Shown here one piece after another: positions 53,747 to 64,000 of a DNA stretch of 64,000 bases. Made by a program: the position numbers and the translations under genes. The notes under the pieces are model-generated. The model was not told where the DNA came from. It was given only the letters and a program-made list of their open reading frames with translations, and searched no databases. The first letter of the stretch is position 1. Every line of letters begins with the position of its first letter. This DNA is from Thuidium tamariscinum (Eukaryota > Streptophyta > Bryopsida > Hypnales > Thuidiaceae), in the NCBI GenBank assembly GCA_947034885.2, contig OX344749.2, positions 44,111,682 through 44,175,681 of the forward strand, given 5' to 3'.

Positions 53747-56700
53747 TTTGCCAATGGAAGATAGTGCTGTAAGCGTGGGGGAAGAGAATACCAGTAATGA
53801 TGTATTGGACAACGAAATAACTTCTACAGATGTGGAAGACCCTGCTGGTGTGGACATGGAGGTGCTCATGCAAGAAGCACGGACTCCACTTTATGCTGGG
53901 AGCACTTCAAACCGATTGACAACCACACTTATGCTACTTGTGAGTTGCACTACATTTGGTGTCTCAAACAACTTTGTCGATGAATTGTTGAAGTTGTTGA
54001 AGGAGACTGTTTTACCTAAAGACAATGCTCTTCCCAAATCATTCCACGAAGCGAAGACTTTGTTGATGAAATTAGGGTTGTCCTACAATTCCATACACGC
54101 TTGCAGAGATGGATGTTGCTTATTTCGAAAAGAATTACAAGATGCAGTGGAGTGCCCAACTTGTCACAAATCTCGGTACGTAGAGAACTCAAGCACTGTT
54201 CCTGTGAAAGTTTTGAGACACTTTCCATTGATTCCCCGATTGAGAAGAATGTATAGCAATGCATAATTAGCAGAGTTGATGAAGTGGCACATAGATGGGA
54301 GAAGCCAAGATACGGTGATGAGATCCGTAGTGGATTCGAAGGCTTGGAAGCACGTGAGTAACAGGTGGCCACTATTTGCAAAAGAAGAGCGGAATGTTAG
54401 ACTTGGCTTGGCACTAGATGGTGTGAATCCATTTCAGAACCAGAACTTGAACCACTCAACCTGGCCTATAGTGATGCTCAACTACAATCTTCCTCCTTGG
54501 TTGGTGACTAAGAACTTCTTCATGATGCTGACACTACTCATACCAGGAAAAGAAAGTGTGACAGAGAAGAATATTGATGTATACCTTGCACCATTAATTG
54601 AAGAGCTACAAATGCTTTGGGAAGGGGTTGATTGCTTAAATGGATCTCGGAAGAACTCTGCAGATGAAGCTTTCAAGCTGCATGGAATCTTGATGTGGAC
54701 GGTCAATGACTTCCCAGCATATGGATTAATTTCAGGCCAAGTAACTAAAGGATATAGGGCATGCCCCATATGTGGACCAAGTATAGTGACTCAACGTTCA
54801 GAAGCATTGAAAAAAAATATTTACATTGGGCATAGACGGTACTTGCCAATGAGCCACCAATGGAGGCAACAGAAGTCCAGATTTGATGGCCACGTAGATT
54901 TGAGACCGCCACCAAGGAAGATGACTGGCCGAGAGCAACTTCGTTATGCAGAGGAACGAGAGAATTGGATGAGAACTAGTCCTCGAAATGCAAAAGAGGA
55001 AACATCAGACCCAGTGCACAAGCATGGAGTGAAGAGGAGAACATGCCTTTTCGACTTGCCATACTGGAAAGTAAGTATTTTAGCATGCATTAATGATATC
55101 AGAAGGAAGTCTATAGTTGATTTGCTATTTATTTAGTGAATTGGTGCATGCAAAAGCTTGGAAGTAAGTCTGTATCTGCTTCTGTTGTCATATAGAAGTT
55201 GACAGAGTAAATGTTAAAGTATAGAGGAAGGGAAATGATGAACGTATATATGTGGTCAATGTAATTGACGTGTACTTATATACAATGAAGTACAAGATTT
55301 AAGAAGATGGAATTATGAAGTTGAGAATCGAATGCAGTTCCTAACACGTTTAGGTTGTTGTGCAGGATCTTCTGATTCGACACACGCTGGATGTTATGCA
55401 CTGTGAAAAGAATATTGCTAAGAACATTCTCAAAACCTTAAACGGAGAGAAGGACACCTTGAAAGTTCGTTTGGACATGAAGGAGGCTGGTATACGTAAA
55501 CATCTATGGCCCTTACCAGGAAAGAAACTAGGGAGTGCTATCTTGCCTCGTGCATCATATGTCTTAACAAGAGAAGAGCGTCAAGTCTTTATAGAAGGAA
55601 TTCGCTCACTACGAACACCTTCCCAATATGGGGGTCATTTGAAGAACGGTGTGCATGCAAGTGGGACCTTGAAGGGCTTAAAATCTCATAACTACCATAT
55701 TCTCCTTCAGCAAGTACTACCATGGTGCATTTGCACAGTCTTGGCGAAGGAAGTTCGGAAAGCAATCATCATGTTGAGCAGGGTTTTCAAGAGAATATGT
55801 GCAAAGACCATAGATGTGAATAGTATAATGGAGTTGAGGTCTGACGTGGCTTTAGCATTGTGCATGTTGGAAAAAAAGTTTCCACCATCTTTTTTTGACA
55901 TTATGAGTCACCTACTTGTGCATCTTGTTGAGGAAGTGGAAATTTGTGGTCCTGTGCACACTCGTTGGATGTATCCCATTGAAAGGTATTTGAAGACATT
56001 AAAAGGATATGTTCGAAATCGTGCTCGACATGAAGGGAGCATGGCTGAAGGGTATGCTGTGGGTGAAGCACTTGGATTTTGTACAGAGTACATGCAGGAG
56101 TACAAAGTCACTACCCGAAGAGTGTGGGATGACAAAGAGGATCCCACTATGTATGATGAAATCTTAGAAGGCAACGGACGAAGAAGGCTCCTCTCAGTTG
56201 AACTTCGACAATGGATCCATGAGTTTGTTTTGAATAATGCAACGGCACTGGAGAAATGGAGGAGGTAAGTTTCTATGAAAGAAATGGAAGTTGTTTAGTG
56301 AACTGAATGGAATGGGAAATATGTATAGAAATTTCGCTTGTATTCGAGAAGTTCATGTAGTTGGCAATATATGAACCGATGGCATTGCTTGATTAGCTAT
56401 TGTGGCTATTATGGATTCATATATGTTTGTATTTGAATTACGAGTTGTATGTATAATTGAAGTAAGTGATGCAATTGAATGTATGATTGCACAGAGGAAT
56501 AGAATGACACATATGACTGAACTATGAATTACAATTACAATTATGACTGTTTCAGTAGTGATACAATGCATTGTTTGACTAAACATAGTAATACAATTGC
56601 TTATAAGTCATATATTTTAATGTAATTGGTTAATTGCATGTCCGATTGAACAGAGTCATATGATAGCATATATGACTGTCTGTAATGATATATTTGCATA

Positions 56701-57673
56701 TATGATTGATTGCAGTCATGTCTTTGTGAGTATGACTTCTTCCAGTCACGCGTTTCGATGAGATGATAAATTGACATGGTTACTTGTTTTATAATGTAGG
56801 AGACACGAGGACGACATGTTGTGTCGTGAACAGGAGCGTCATCAGTTTAAGCGTAAAAAAAGAAAGAGCCGGTTGCAATATCCACCAGAAATGTGTGACG
56901 AGGAATTCCACATTTGGTTTCCCAAGGCAGTATTACAGGTGATGGAAGATGGAATTGAAGAAGTGGAAGAGGATGTGAGGGCTCTCATGCTACCTCCATC
57001 AGATCAAGCCAAATCATATCGTTCCATGTATGCATTTGGAAATCACATTCGTGTCCAAAGTTGTGAGAAGCAACTGACGACAATGGATTCAGGAGTGGCC
57101 GCAACCTTTCAACAATTCTGTCGAACAAGCGTGAAAGATAAAAAAATGAAGGCCGCAGATTTGGAATATGTGGGGTGGGTGGAGGAAATCATTTCAGTGG
57201 ACTATGGGCACTTTGAAGTGGTAGTCCTCTTTTGCAATTGGGTGGTTGCTAACATGAGAGGTGATGGAGCGAGTATGAAGCGTGATGAGTATGGGTTCAC
57301 GAGTGTGAACTTTGAAAAATTGATACCATATTCAGCACAATCATTTGCTTTTCCTCTACACATAGAACAAGTGTTCTTTGCACCAGACAGGGCAGAGTGT
57401 GGATGGCAAGTTGTGCTCTGTAAGGAAGCAAGAGGTGTTCGATTATTTTCTCCACATCAAGCAATACTTGAAGTGGAATGCATATCTATGGGAAAGACAA
57501 CAGATTTTCATGGATTGGAAGCCACAGACTTGTATGAAGACCTTGTACCGAAGACACCTATCTTGTGTGGTGCTGTGGAAGTGGAAGCCGATGTGGTTGC
57601 AACAACGTTGCAACGTCTCAAAGAACACCATGTAGCAGTTGATGCAGAGAATACCGATGTTGATTTTGAGTGA
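53739..57673 (+). pseudogene. tnp2 transposase of the CACTA element, 3' part
   Basis: Exons to 55070, 55366-56264 and 56800-57673, joined at GTAAGT/CAG, GTAAGT/TAG with matching phase. The first carries the tnp2 core (DGCCLFRKEL, ECPTCHKSRY, MKWHIDG, RLGLALDGVNPF, KLHGILMWTVNDFPAYG, ACPICGP). The second has HTLDVMHCEKN and a DUF4218-like region (FFDIMSHLLVHLVEE, GPVHTRWMYPIERYLKTLKG). The third has a DUF4216-like region (EEIISVDYGHFEVVVLFCNW, DEYGFTSVN, EQVFFAPD) and ends at TGA. A single in-frame TAA at 54264-54266, between SNA and LAELMKWH, breaks the first exon; C-to-T change of CAA would explain it. With the hAT insertion the gene is doubly inactivated. The last intron holds TGACT/AGTCA repeats (about 56500-56760). 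Confidence 0.88.
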
Positions 57674-58439
57674 GTGCTCTCCAATGACAGGGAACATTGT
57701 ATGTGAATTTGTATTTTGTATTTCATATAGAAGATTGTAGACCACATTTGCTTTTCATATAGAACGTACCTAGAAATGCACAGAATGTAAGTGTAGTTGT
57801 CATTGTTGAATGATGGCATGGGAATGCAAGCTGACCACTGTTTAATCTTCTTGCATTCAAAGCTATAATAGCATCACGTCCTACTCTGATTACTTGTTTA
57901 ATTTCTGAAGAAATTGTTTGTCTACATACAAAAATATATCTATTTCCCTAATGTTCTAAGTCTTTTTATGTTTGACATTTTTTTGAAGGAAAAGATATGG
58001 TGACTTAAAAATGGAACTACAATATGGAAACACAACACATTTTATTAGCATATGAGTACATTCAAAGTAAATGGGTGGAGGCTTTGTAATCTCTACTAGT
58101 GAAAATGGAATACGGAACAGAAGAGTCCTTTTCTAAAGTCGGTTTGTAATTCCTTCAATTTTATATGTTGTAGTCCATTGTGGAACATGTATTGACTTAA
58201 TGAATTGAAATACAAGTATTAGCCATCCATAGCTTATTATTTGACATGTATTTTGCAATGGATGGAACTTCCTAAAAGAATATTTTTTAGTAGGCAATAA
58301 ATGAAGTCGTCACGACAATCAAAGTAGTGCATCATGTATCCATCATGCGAAATGTCCACGTTTTGTACATGAACTCTTCGTTGCATGTTTTAAAGATGAA
58401 AAAAAATTTACTACAAAAAAACGTTAATGCTAAAAATGA
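57674..58439. other. 3' flank of tnp2, no gene seen
   Basis: Probably untranslated region and spacer before the right subterminal array. Confidence 0.45.
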
Positions 58440-58852
58440 CTGCAAAATATGACTGATAAAAAAATATGACTGTATATTGTGACTGAAGCAAAAATATGAC
58501 TCGGTACTCTTGAAACATGAGAAGTGACCGCATTTTACTTGGGGTCCCCGAAAAAAAAATAATAATAATGTACAAATGTGACTGCAAAATATGACTAGAG
58601 GAAAATATGACTGCAGAATATGACTCGGCGTTCCCCAAGCACGTTCCCTACGGTTCCCTAACAAGTTTTTTGTTGTTTCCTATACATGTATACTATACAC
58701 CCATGAAGTACAAAGGCAAAATATGACTGGGAGTCATATTTCTAGTCATGTTTTTCTCAAACGTTTTGGAATTCAAAAATATGACTGCAAACAGTCGCCA
58801 GTCATCCTCAGTCACATTTTCACAGTCATAAAACACTCAAATCCTTGTAGTG
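58440..58852. repeat. Right subterminal array and terminus of the CACTA element
   Basis: Dense AATATGACTGCAAAATATGA repeats in direct and inverted order, ending in CTCAAATCCTTGTAGTG, i.e. the terminus CACTACAAGGATTTGAG on the minus strand. The three bases after it are TAA. Confidence 0.88.
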
Positions 58853-60917
58853 TAAGTTCCTATTATCCGATTAGGGATAACTATTTCTTATTTTGTTGAG
58901 CTTGACAAATTGACAGATTGTTAATGAAGTAGGGAATACTTATAACTTTTATAAAATAAAATTTTTATTATCAAATTACCAGTGATTGGTATGTAAGTTG
59001 AATAGTCTAAAAGAAAGAGTTGGTAGGCCAGTGATTGGCAAGATTCTTTCATTTTGTATTATCGGTCTATTAGTCAGTTGGTGAGAAGCTAACTGATGCA
59101 AATTTAAATAGATAAGTCAAGTAGACAAAGCCTTGATAATATTATAAGGCTATTCTTTTATAAACTCATATTAGAAAATTAATTATACAAAGACGAATAG
59201 TTTGTGAACTGAACAAGGTGATGAACCAGAGATTGGCCCTATCCTAATTCGGCTTACATACTGTTGCATAATGAGGTGCTTTGTTTATATTTTAGTCTAA
59301 TAGTCATATCATAACTAGATGTGGTAATGTGATGAAATTATAATTGCGTATTGAATTTATCTAAGACAATTGGTCCGTGATAAATTAAGAATGGTGTAAA
59401 CATGCTTGTGGAATCTGATGTTTAAATGGTGAAGTCCAATAGTTTGATAAAGATGGAACTAATACATGGAGTAACTTTGATTAAGTGATTTTGATATGCT
59501 TAATGTAAACTTATTAACTAATCAATGAAACTGATTAAGTCTAATAGTCCCGATAAGATGTCTAATAGTAAAGTTTGATGTTGTAAGGATTAATGAAAGA
59601 CAAATCAATTGCTATTACCTTAATTATATAAATTATAATCTTTGGATGTTCTTCCTTTGACAATTAGTCATTGATTGTGAAGCTGAATACATTAGAGCAA
59701 TTTAGGAATGAGTAATTAAATTTAATAATTTATTAATTAATTAAAGAATGGATGGATGTCTAATTGTTTGGTATGTGGAAGTTATTATGTAGAAAAATCA
59801 AATTGACATTGTGTGATAAGTTGTGTTTGCAGGAAAAAGAGGGAACCAAATATCTAATGCTAATAAGAAAATTTTTGAACATGGTTGTTGAGATCTTGTA
59901 TGGAAATTGGACAAATTGACAATGTGTAGCAATTGCTAGAATCAATTACTTGTTAGAATAGCCAGACCATTTGACTAAAGAGTTTGATCATGCCATTATA
60001 CATGGTTGTGCTATGTTTGGTTCAATTAACTCAATCATGTGTATATTTTAGGAAGAGAAGCGATATGAATATTTGACTTATACATAATTTAAGAGTAATA
60101 ATCTCTTGTGATTAAGTACTTTTTGCATAGTGGACCAATTGACTAAATATTAATTTGAAGAAGTAATTAAAGAAAATACAATGGTGTATTTGCACACCTA
60201 TATATTTAAATATAAACTGTGGGTTTGATTAAGTCTATGGAACATGAGCCAAGAGTATTTGACATTCCTATGACTATTTGACACTAGAATCCTAGTATAA
60301 GACTATGACAGTAAGTCAAGGGTTAGTTCCATGGGAATTGGACGGAAATTAGGATAAGTTAAGATATGAAATACCTTTAGAAAACTAATTTTTTAAATTT
60401 TAATCTTTTTATTTCCGTAAATGAGTGATAATCCTACATAAAAAGTGACTTTAGATACAAAACGATAGACTATTTGATTTTTCCCAAACGATAGAACCAC
60501 CACTAGGGGATTCTTTGGGTTTTGTTTCCTAGGTAATCCTAAGCTACAAGGTAGTTGTTGAAGTCTTGATGGATGAAGAAATAATGGATGAAAATGAATT
60601 GGAATGCATAGTTGTCTTTAGTTCATTTTTATGCAATAAGACTTATTCCTTTGTTCCTTTGGATGAGAGTTTAGGGTTTCAAGGTCATTTTCTTTTGGTA
60701 GAAGCTACAAATCATCAGATGAAATTTGAGAGCATTAGGAGAGTGCGGGTTCCCAGACTACGGGAACGCAGTTTCTGCCCTGTCAACTCGAATCCTACGT
60801 GGTCGCAACCTTGCCACGTAATTAAAAAAAAATTTGAACTTATTTTCATATTTCAAGACCAAATTTTATTTTATTTTATTTTATTGATTAAAGTCGGCCT
60901 GATAGCGGCTAGTGGCA
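58853..60917. other. AT-rich flank, no recognised gene
   Basis: AT-rich with recurring words such as TAAGTCTAATAGTC. A frame at 60566-60958 (130 aa) has no recognisable domain and crosses the 63-bp repeat, so it is not called. This is outside the large CACTA. Confidence 0.4.
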
Positions 60918-60980
60918 TTGGGAGCCATGTTGGGAACAAACCCAAAACGGCCTTGTAATGCCCTCAGATTTTTTCTAATG
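60918..60980 (+). repeat. Direct repeat copy 2 (partner at 1-63)
   Basis: About 86% identical to the first 63 bases of the window. It lies 2.07 kb beyond the CACTA right terminus. Confidence 0.7.
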
Positions 60981-61410
60981 GCTCTAGGTTTGAATTTGTG
61001 TCTTTGCTCTATGCTTTACGGTTTTCTTAGAAATGTTGTGCTCGATTTATAGTTTTACATCAATTGCGGGTGGCTTTTTTAGAGGGTGGTTGCACAAAGC
61101 CAATGTCATAAAGGGAGATAGGCAAGTCGATAACAAGAATATCTAGGTAACACCAACATGCCGGTAAGGTCACATCCTAAAATCTAACCCAGCTATAACC
61201 AATATAATTTGATTGTCTGTGTGTGCAATTTCATTGGATGTGCTTTAGATTGGCTTTTGGCAATTGTTAAATTATTGAGAAAAATCTAAAATTAAATTTT
61301 GTTCTCACGGAGGAAGGAAATGCACTATTGTAATTCCAAAAAATGATGATTAATGTTAATTTCCCGCTAGTTTGCACAATTGGTGATAAGGGAAAATGTT
61401 CAATTCTACA
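60981..61410. other. Spacer, no gene seen
   Basis: No feature recognised. Confidence 0.4.
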
Positions 61411-63533
61411 CACTACTAGGAATGGGGGGTATAAATGACTCCAAAGAATGACTGCAATCTTATTATCGCCAACAACTTCAGACTTGGATGAAAGAGTCTA
61501 TGTGGCACTTGAGGTTCTAAGGAAAATTTTCTAAAAAGTTTGGGTTGCTGCCCTTTTTAGTAGAATTTTTTGGTGACCCTTCTACGTCACCTAATTTTGT
61601 GGTGATTTTGTAGTTGTGGGGTAGATGACCAAGGCTGACGTGGTTGCCCACGTTAGATTCATTTAGTAGTTGTGTAGTAGTTGCAATACTGTCAGTGACA
61701 GTCTAACAAGTCTGACATGTAAGTGCATTTACAGAGTCATTTTGAAGTCACTGTGCAGTTGCGATAATATCAGTGAACAATTTGACTAGTTTGACATGTC
61801 AGTACATTTACAAAGTCATTTTGAAGTCACTGTGCAATTATGATAATGTCAATGAGCAGTCTTACTAGTTTGACATGTTAGTACATTTAATCAGTTATTT
61901 TTTAGTCATGATGGAATCTTTGCATTTTGTAAATGGATTGACATGTGGCAAGTCATTTTATAGTCATTCTAAAATTACATATAAGCACATTCAAAGTATT
62001 ACAATGATTTACCATATATAATATGCCATACACAATAAATCATATGCCATACATAGTTATACACCATACACAATATGCCATACATAATAAGAAAATCATA
62101 CAATATACCATACACTATACATCATATTTGATACATGTGTCACATGGCTTCTTAAAGCACTTAGTGTGTGAGTATCAAGAGATGAAATGAGAAGCTCTTC
62201 ATAGGATTGGGATAGTAGAACGCAAGACAAACCATTTGGGATATGTAAAATGCAGGAATTGTATTTTAAGTAAAATTTCAGACCTAATTAAGGCATGATA
62301 GATTAACTTTTTGCAAAAAACTTTCAACTATTGAAAGTTGGTAAATTAATCTCACTTTCATCTCCAAAAATCCATTTTAGATTTCAAGCCTCTAATCAAA
62401 AGTTATAAACAAATTTTTTAAAAGGTTTAAAAAAGGATTGATATAGGAAGAATGTAAAGGTCACCTACAGTTGACTTCCTCCAAACAAGGATATACATAG
62501 TTGTATTAAATTTCCTCACTTCATGCAAGAAAAGTGCAACAATTGATTTATAAAATATTTGCAAGTAGGACAATGAATTATAATGCAGAACATGCCAAAG
62601 TTATAGTGGAGAAGTTGTGCAATAGTTCGAACTTTTGAGAAGTCATTTAGTAGTCACAGAAAGTCATTCTTTAGTGAAACTTTAGTAGCAATGTTGTCAT
62701 TTGTATAAGGGAGAAATAGAATTTAACAACTGTCATTAGGTTGAGCATTAGATCCATCTGAATACTTTAGTGTAACTTTATTGAGACCCTTTAATTAGTA
62801 ATTCAAATGTGAATCAAATGAAATGTTCAAAAGTAGTGCAATGATAATGGTACAAATTTTTAGTATTCATTGTTGGCAAATCAATAGGAGTTTAAATAAA
62901 CCATAATTTTTTGTGGACCCTATATAATTGCATGTAGAAGACAGTGAGTGCTAAGAATTGTTAGAACATGGCTATCCCACAAAGTCTAAGGTTTGTGAAT
63001 ACAGATTGCCTTGAAGCCACCCTAAAGTAATGTGGAAGGTCCCACAATTTGAAGAAGTTCCTCTTCCTCAGAAGTTGCTTCGCAGTCACCGTTAAGTGGC
63101 AGAAGTCCACGGCAACAAATATTGTAGCCACCCAAAGGTAGAAAATAAAACCCTCCTCAATTAAAAATAAAGCGGTCTAGTGACTTTGTAGTCCTCTATT
63201 AGTCGAAGCGTAGTCACAACAACTGAACAGAAATGACTACCATGGCACTTGAAGTCATTTTTGAATTGCAGAGGAGTCAAGAAGAGTTGTCGTTAATGAC
63301 TCGCACTTCATTGATGTTAGTAGAGCCCATCTCGCTGTTGAAGTAAACGAAAGTCCACTGCGATAGTCCCTATCTGTCGCGTCTTCATCCAAGAGATGCG
63401 CAAAATGACTGGAAAATGACTTTGATGCTCTCTTTAACATAGCCATGGTGCAATTACAAAAGTACTAGTTATTTTGAGTTGAACCAAACAAGAAGTCATT
63501 CTTTGGAGTCATTTTACCTCCACCCTAGAAGTG
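61411..63533. mobile_element. Non-autonomous CACTA element of a different family
   Basis: Left end CACTACTAGGAATGGGGGGT then ATAAATGACTCC. The right end on the minus strand reads CACTTCTAGGGTGGAGGTAA then AATGACTCC, an imperfect inverted repeat. Both ends are rich in AGTCATT/AATGACT subterminal words. 2,123 bp with no transposase frame. Flanking trinucleotides (ACA, CTA) do not match, so the duplication has decayed or one end is slightly misplaced. Confidence 0.7.
61650..61910. repeat. 79-bp tandem repeat, about three copies, within the CACTA element
   Basis: TGACATGT occurs at 61713, 61792 and 61871, exactly 79 bp apart. Each unit includes AAGTCACTGTGCAGTTGCGA or variants. Likely left subterminal array. 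Confidence 0.85.
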
Positions 63534-64000
63534 CTACTTGATTATGTGCTCTCATTACTTACATCTCCTAAATCAATATGTAAGTAATGCTAAAGAATCA
63601 AAGAATGCTATGCCATCTTATAAAAAGAATTTAATCTCTTATAACTTTGAAAAATCTTGAGGTAGTGACTATTTCTTTTGAGTTCATTGTCATTGTCATT
63701 GTGACAAACTGTCATATAATGAGCTCAAAAGAAGTGTTAAATAATTTATTGTACGTTTTAATTTTATTCATAGCCCCCACCCTTATTTATATTTTTCAGA
63801 GACATTTTGCAATGCAATCATTGCAAAATGTCCATACTTGTATCTATATCCATACTTGTATCTATATCCAATATCCATATCTATATCTAGTTGTTGATAT
63901 CTATGTTATATATATAGTATTTCAAATTCAAACTGCCGAGCTTGTTTGTTCCACTTACATCAACGACTTTAGTTTTTTGATATAATCAATGGCATTTGGG
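63534..64000. other. Right edge of the window, no gene seen
   Basis: AT-rich. An 18-bp unit TCCATACTTGTATCTATA is tandemly repeated at 63831-63866, followed by diverged copies. Confidence 0.5.

Larger units (their letters stand above)
1..58852 (+). mobile_element. Large CACTA (En/Spm) transposon, left end not visible, interrupted by a giant hAT insertion
   Basis: The right terminus is clear: on the minus strand it reads CACTACAAGGATTTGAG from 58852, followed by TGACTG/CAGTCA subterminal repeats. Inside are a tnp2 transposase gene (plus strand) and a TnpA-like gene (minus strand), the two genes typical of CACTA elements. The left terminus is not seen. The array at 60-560 contains the same GACTGCAATGAGT wording as the left end of the short family member at 12757-13036, so I infer that it is the left subterminal region. 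Removing the 36.6-kb insertion leaves roughly 22 kb, large for a CACTA but within the range known for such elements. An alternative is that the TnpA-like gene belongs to a second, overlapping CACTA. Confidence 0.6.

Noticed and set aside
60566..60958. 130-aa plus-strand frame
   Set aside because: No domain, low-complexity hydrophobic stretch, and it ends inside a dispersed repeat.
1..60980. LTR retrotransposon bounded by the 63-bp repeats
   Set aside because: No gag, protease, reverse transcriptase, RNase H or integrase frames occur between them; only DNA transposon genes are present.

Overview
The window is nuclear DNA of a land plant. It is AT-rich, genes are split by GT-AG introns, and it carries CACTA (En/Spm) and hAT transposases of plant type, a piece of a SUVH-type SRA domain and a kinase-like gene of a form I associate with bryophytes and other seedless plants. 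I cannot name the species. I see no tRNA or rRNA gene, no reverse transcriptase and no ordinary single-copy host gene. Almost everything is transposable element, nested to several levels.

Outer layer: one large CACTA element runs from at or beyond the left edge to 58852, where its terminus CACTACAAGGATTTGAG is visible. It has two divergent genes. A seven-exon TnpA-like gene lies on the minus strand (6748 to 1222), and the tnp2 transposase gene lies on the plus strand (14796 to 57673). TGACT/AGTCA-rich arrays lie near both ends. Between the two genes are a short relative of the element, a MITE, unrecognised captured sequence and what looks like one exon of a NOP2-like RNA methyltransferase.

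Inner layer, the main discovery: an exon of tnp2 is interrupted by a 36,582-bp insertion, 17157-53738. It begins CAGGGTTTTCT, ends with the reverse complement AGAAAACCCTG, and is flanked by an exact 8-bp duplication GTAGGTGG (17149-17156 and 53739-53746). The tnp2 reading frame is in phase on both sides. These are hAT hallmarks, and the insert encodes an uninterrupted 1079-aa BED/DUF659/hAT-dimerisation transposase (18993-22232). I therefore read it as a giant, cargo-bearing hAT transposon.

The cargo comprises three paralogues of a family I do not recognise, sharing a domain of about 100 aa with the signature WCHIDKLF plus coiled coils, one with a RING-H2 finger (27449-28840, 45243-46733, 50558-53041). 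It also includes a kinase-like gene with NWG in place of DFG (37568-39147) and duplicated SUVH SRA-domain fragments (40495-42446). CpG-rich arrays of a unit like GCGACCGCGGGT lie just inside both ends, and one lies immediately upstream of the start of the transposase gene and of each main cargo gene, mostly in a fixed orientation relative to the gene. A block of about 40 bp is also shared between three cargo promoters.

Third layer: the AT-rich spacers of the giant element are largely made of short inverted-repeat elements ending in CCCC(C)TAAA and flanked by TTAA. One is proved by a neighbouring empty site (42800-43744 against 44086-44089). TTAA targets with CCC ends are the signature of the piggyBac superfamily, which is unusual in plants. 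Two such copies in inverted orientation bracket one cargo gene.

Right of the CACTA terminus are about 2 kb of unrecognised DNA, a second, non-coding CACTA element (61411-63533) and a short tail.
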